A stretch of 64,000 nucleotides of DNA, taken from NCBI GenBank assembly GCA_030674155.1, contig CM060316.1:81990760-82054759 (forward strand), given 5' to 3'. The number at the start of each line of letters is the position of its first letter. The stretch's first letter is position 1. The translations under genes were made by a program, and so were the position numbers. Source of the DNA: Stramonita haemastoma. Its lineage: Eukaryota; Mollusca; Gastropoda; Neogastropoda; Muricidae. Shown piece by piece: positions 62,625 through 64,000 of this stretch. The notes under the pieces were generated by a model that saw nothing but the letters and a program-made list of their open reading frames with translations, ran no database searches and was not told where the DNA came from.

Positions 62625-62630
62625 ACTTAC

Positions 62631-62771
62631 CCAGATCTTGATAGAAGGTCCAGTGGCGGCACACAGCCAGTAACGGTTGGGGGAGAAGGTCATGGCATTG
62701 ATGTTGTCACCACCGTCCAAAGTGTACAGATGTTTGCCTTCATTCAGGTCCCACAGCATGGCCTGCTTGTC
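62631..62771 (-). CDS. RACK1: RACK1, penultimate exon in this window (sixth WD repeat)
   Basis: A 47-codon exon between a TTTTGACAG acceptor and a GTAAGT donor, phase 0 at both sides. It reads [35 protein letters not shown] and [12 protein letters not shown]. This is one of the best-conserved parts of RACK1: animals share [19 protein letters not shown] and [32 protein letters not shown] spans the junction between WD blades, and IKIWD is a WD dipeptide-type strand end. Together with the last exon it covers about the C-terminal third of a protein usually near 317 residues. The remaining exons lie to the right of the window. I saw none between 62772 and 64000. Confidence 0.95.
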
Positions 62772-63207
62772 CTGTCAAAACAGTTGAACTCAATCTTACA
62801 TTCTGAGAGTCTCAAGCATCTTCAACTGGTTTTCTATCAATGGTACCATCAATATTCTTTCCCACTTAATGCTCCCCTGTAAGAATTCAACATAACTGGT
62901 CAAAATGCCACTTTTTCTGCAACCCTACTAACAGTCCACAATTTGTGTTTCATGTCAACAAATGCAATGCTTGGTAAAAAAAGGAGAACAATTTTTTGTT
63001 TGTTTTCTTTGGGGTGGGTGGGGGAGGGTTGCTGTCTATCTTTTGTGACATCCTTGTCCTGCTGTTCCCATGCTGCTCATTTCAATCGCTCAGCCACAGA
63101 CATATCCAGACTCATCAAGTCTCATCCTCACAGTCGGTAGTCTACAGGGAGCCCATCAATATCAAGACCACTGTGGGGCCACTGACGAGAGGTGCTCTGA
63201 TATCAAG
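62772..63207 (-). other. RACK1 intron, unassigned
   Basis: No exon recognised. The segment 63045-63190 resembles 23694-23850 only weakly. Confidence 0.45.
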
Positions 63208-63868
63208 GGCCCCCTGAAATGAAAAAAAAGGGGCATTTGCCCCCCGACCCCTTTTCTCTTCATAAAAAAGGAGACAAGTAGTAGCATTTGCTCATAATAC
63301 CGTTAGTACTCTGATTTCTGCTATTTTCCAAGAACAAGAAACGAAACAAAAACAGGATGGTATGTAGGCAGACAGGATTTAATATACACCTTATGTATTG
63401 CAGCTGGTCTAAAATGATTTTCTTACACAAGAAAGAGAGGGTGGGGGAGGGAGAAAGGGTGGGGAAGATTGTGGTACAGATGTGGAGGGATACATACTAC
63501 AGTGTTGATTCTAGGATTTCAAAAAAGGGGGCCCAAGGGCCCCCTGAAATGAAAAAAGGGGGGCAAATGCCCCCCTCCCCCCTTTTCTCTTCATAAAAAA
63601 GGGGACAAGCAGTAAGTAGTATATTTTGCTCATAATACCGTTAGTACTCTGATTTCTGCTATTTTTCAAGAACGAGAAACAAAACAAACAGGATGGTATG
63701 TCAGCAGACAGGATTTAATATACACCCTATGTATTGCAGCTGGTCTGTAAAATGATTTTCTTACACAGGAAAGAGAGAGAGAGAGAGAGAGGGGGGGGGG
63801 GGGGGGGGGAGAGAGAAAGGGGGGGGGGGGAAGATTGTGGTACATTCAGATGTGGAGGGATACATACT
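63208..63868. repeat. Direct tandem duplication of about 330 bp
   Basis: The unit starting GGGCCCCCTGAAATGAAA at 63208 repeats at 63538, with the same order of GGGGC/GCCCC hairpin, CTCATAATACCGTTAGTACT, GACAGGATTTAATATACACC and GATGTGGAGGGATACATAC. The copies differ by small indels, especially in the (GA)n/G-run near 63776-63830. Confidence 0.88.
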
Positions 63869-63985
63869 ACATAGATACAGGAGGAGATGCATTGTTTGTA
63901 TACAAGAGAGAGAGAGGGGGGGGGGGGGGGGGGGGGGGAGGAGAAAGAGAGAGGGGAGAGGGAGGGAAGGAGAGAGAGAGTCAAA
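63776..63985. repeat. (GA)n with long G-runs
   Basis: GA repeats mixed with G-runs of up to about 20, in two blocks (63776-63830 and 63906-63980). The last 20 bases of the window begin another TCTAGATC-type unit (GTCAAAAGTCAAATTTG). Confidence 0.9.
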
Positions 63986-64000
63986 AGTCAAATTTGTATT

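Larger units (their letters stand above)
54598..62630 (-). other. RACK1 intron filled with TTAA transposons
   Basis: An 8,033-bp intron with a GTAAGT donor and a CAG acceptor. It contains C1, C2 (with E and a SINE inside), D, the TCTAGATC repeat units and palindromes. About 4.8 kb or more is TTAA-type element. I saw no intron-encoded snoRNA, although vertebrate RACK1 introns carry some. Confidence 0.85.

Overview
This is animal nuclear DNA, most likely from a mollusc and probably a gastropod. The signs are spliced exons of conserved metazoan genes, very dense dinucleotide and tetranucleotide arrays, RTE-type retrotransposons with (TGAG)n tails, several tRNA-derived SINE families, and many small TTAA-flanked DNA transposons. 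The gastropod assignment rests on recognising the SINE bodies and is an inference. I saw no bacterial genes, CRISPR array or rRNA.

Only two host genes can be supported, both partial. On the + strand is the 3' end of a class A (rhodopsin-like) GPCR: a TM7 exon at 7947-8055, seen again at 16725-16833, and the last coding exon at 26150-26253. On the - strand is the 3' end of RACK1, with exons at 62631-62771 and 54415-54597 separated by an 8-kb intron. Almost everything else is repeat.

Layout. 1-606: reverse transcriptase/RNase H fragment, - strand. 607-5212: simple repeats and a SINE fragment. 5213-13900 and 14001-19281: two near-identical versions of one locus either side of a 100-N gap, best read as two alleles placed in tandem by the assembler; the first carries a 3.4-kb transposon missing from the second. 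19282-29123: GPCR intron, last exon and downstream DNA. 29135-31494: 5'-truncated RTE element with target-site duplication. 31500-43141: SINEs and microsatellites. 43142-46300: full-length RTE-like element with an intact ORF of about 993 codons and a perfect 12-bp target-site duplication. 46675-51466: endonuclease fragment, a second RTE copy and two abutting TTAA elements. 53245-64000: RACK1 and its downstream flank, whose large intron holds four more TTAA elements, one nested inside another.

The most unusual signal is in the TTAA-flanked elements. Four element families (A, B, C, D) each carry, at one end only, a pair of palindromes whose sequences differ between families but whose centres are always 44-45 bp apart. 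Family D keeps a remnant that looks like an acidic piggyBac-type transposase N-terminus. A second strong signal is a two-stem hairpin at the 3' end of two RTE-like families, where both stems show compensatory changes.
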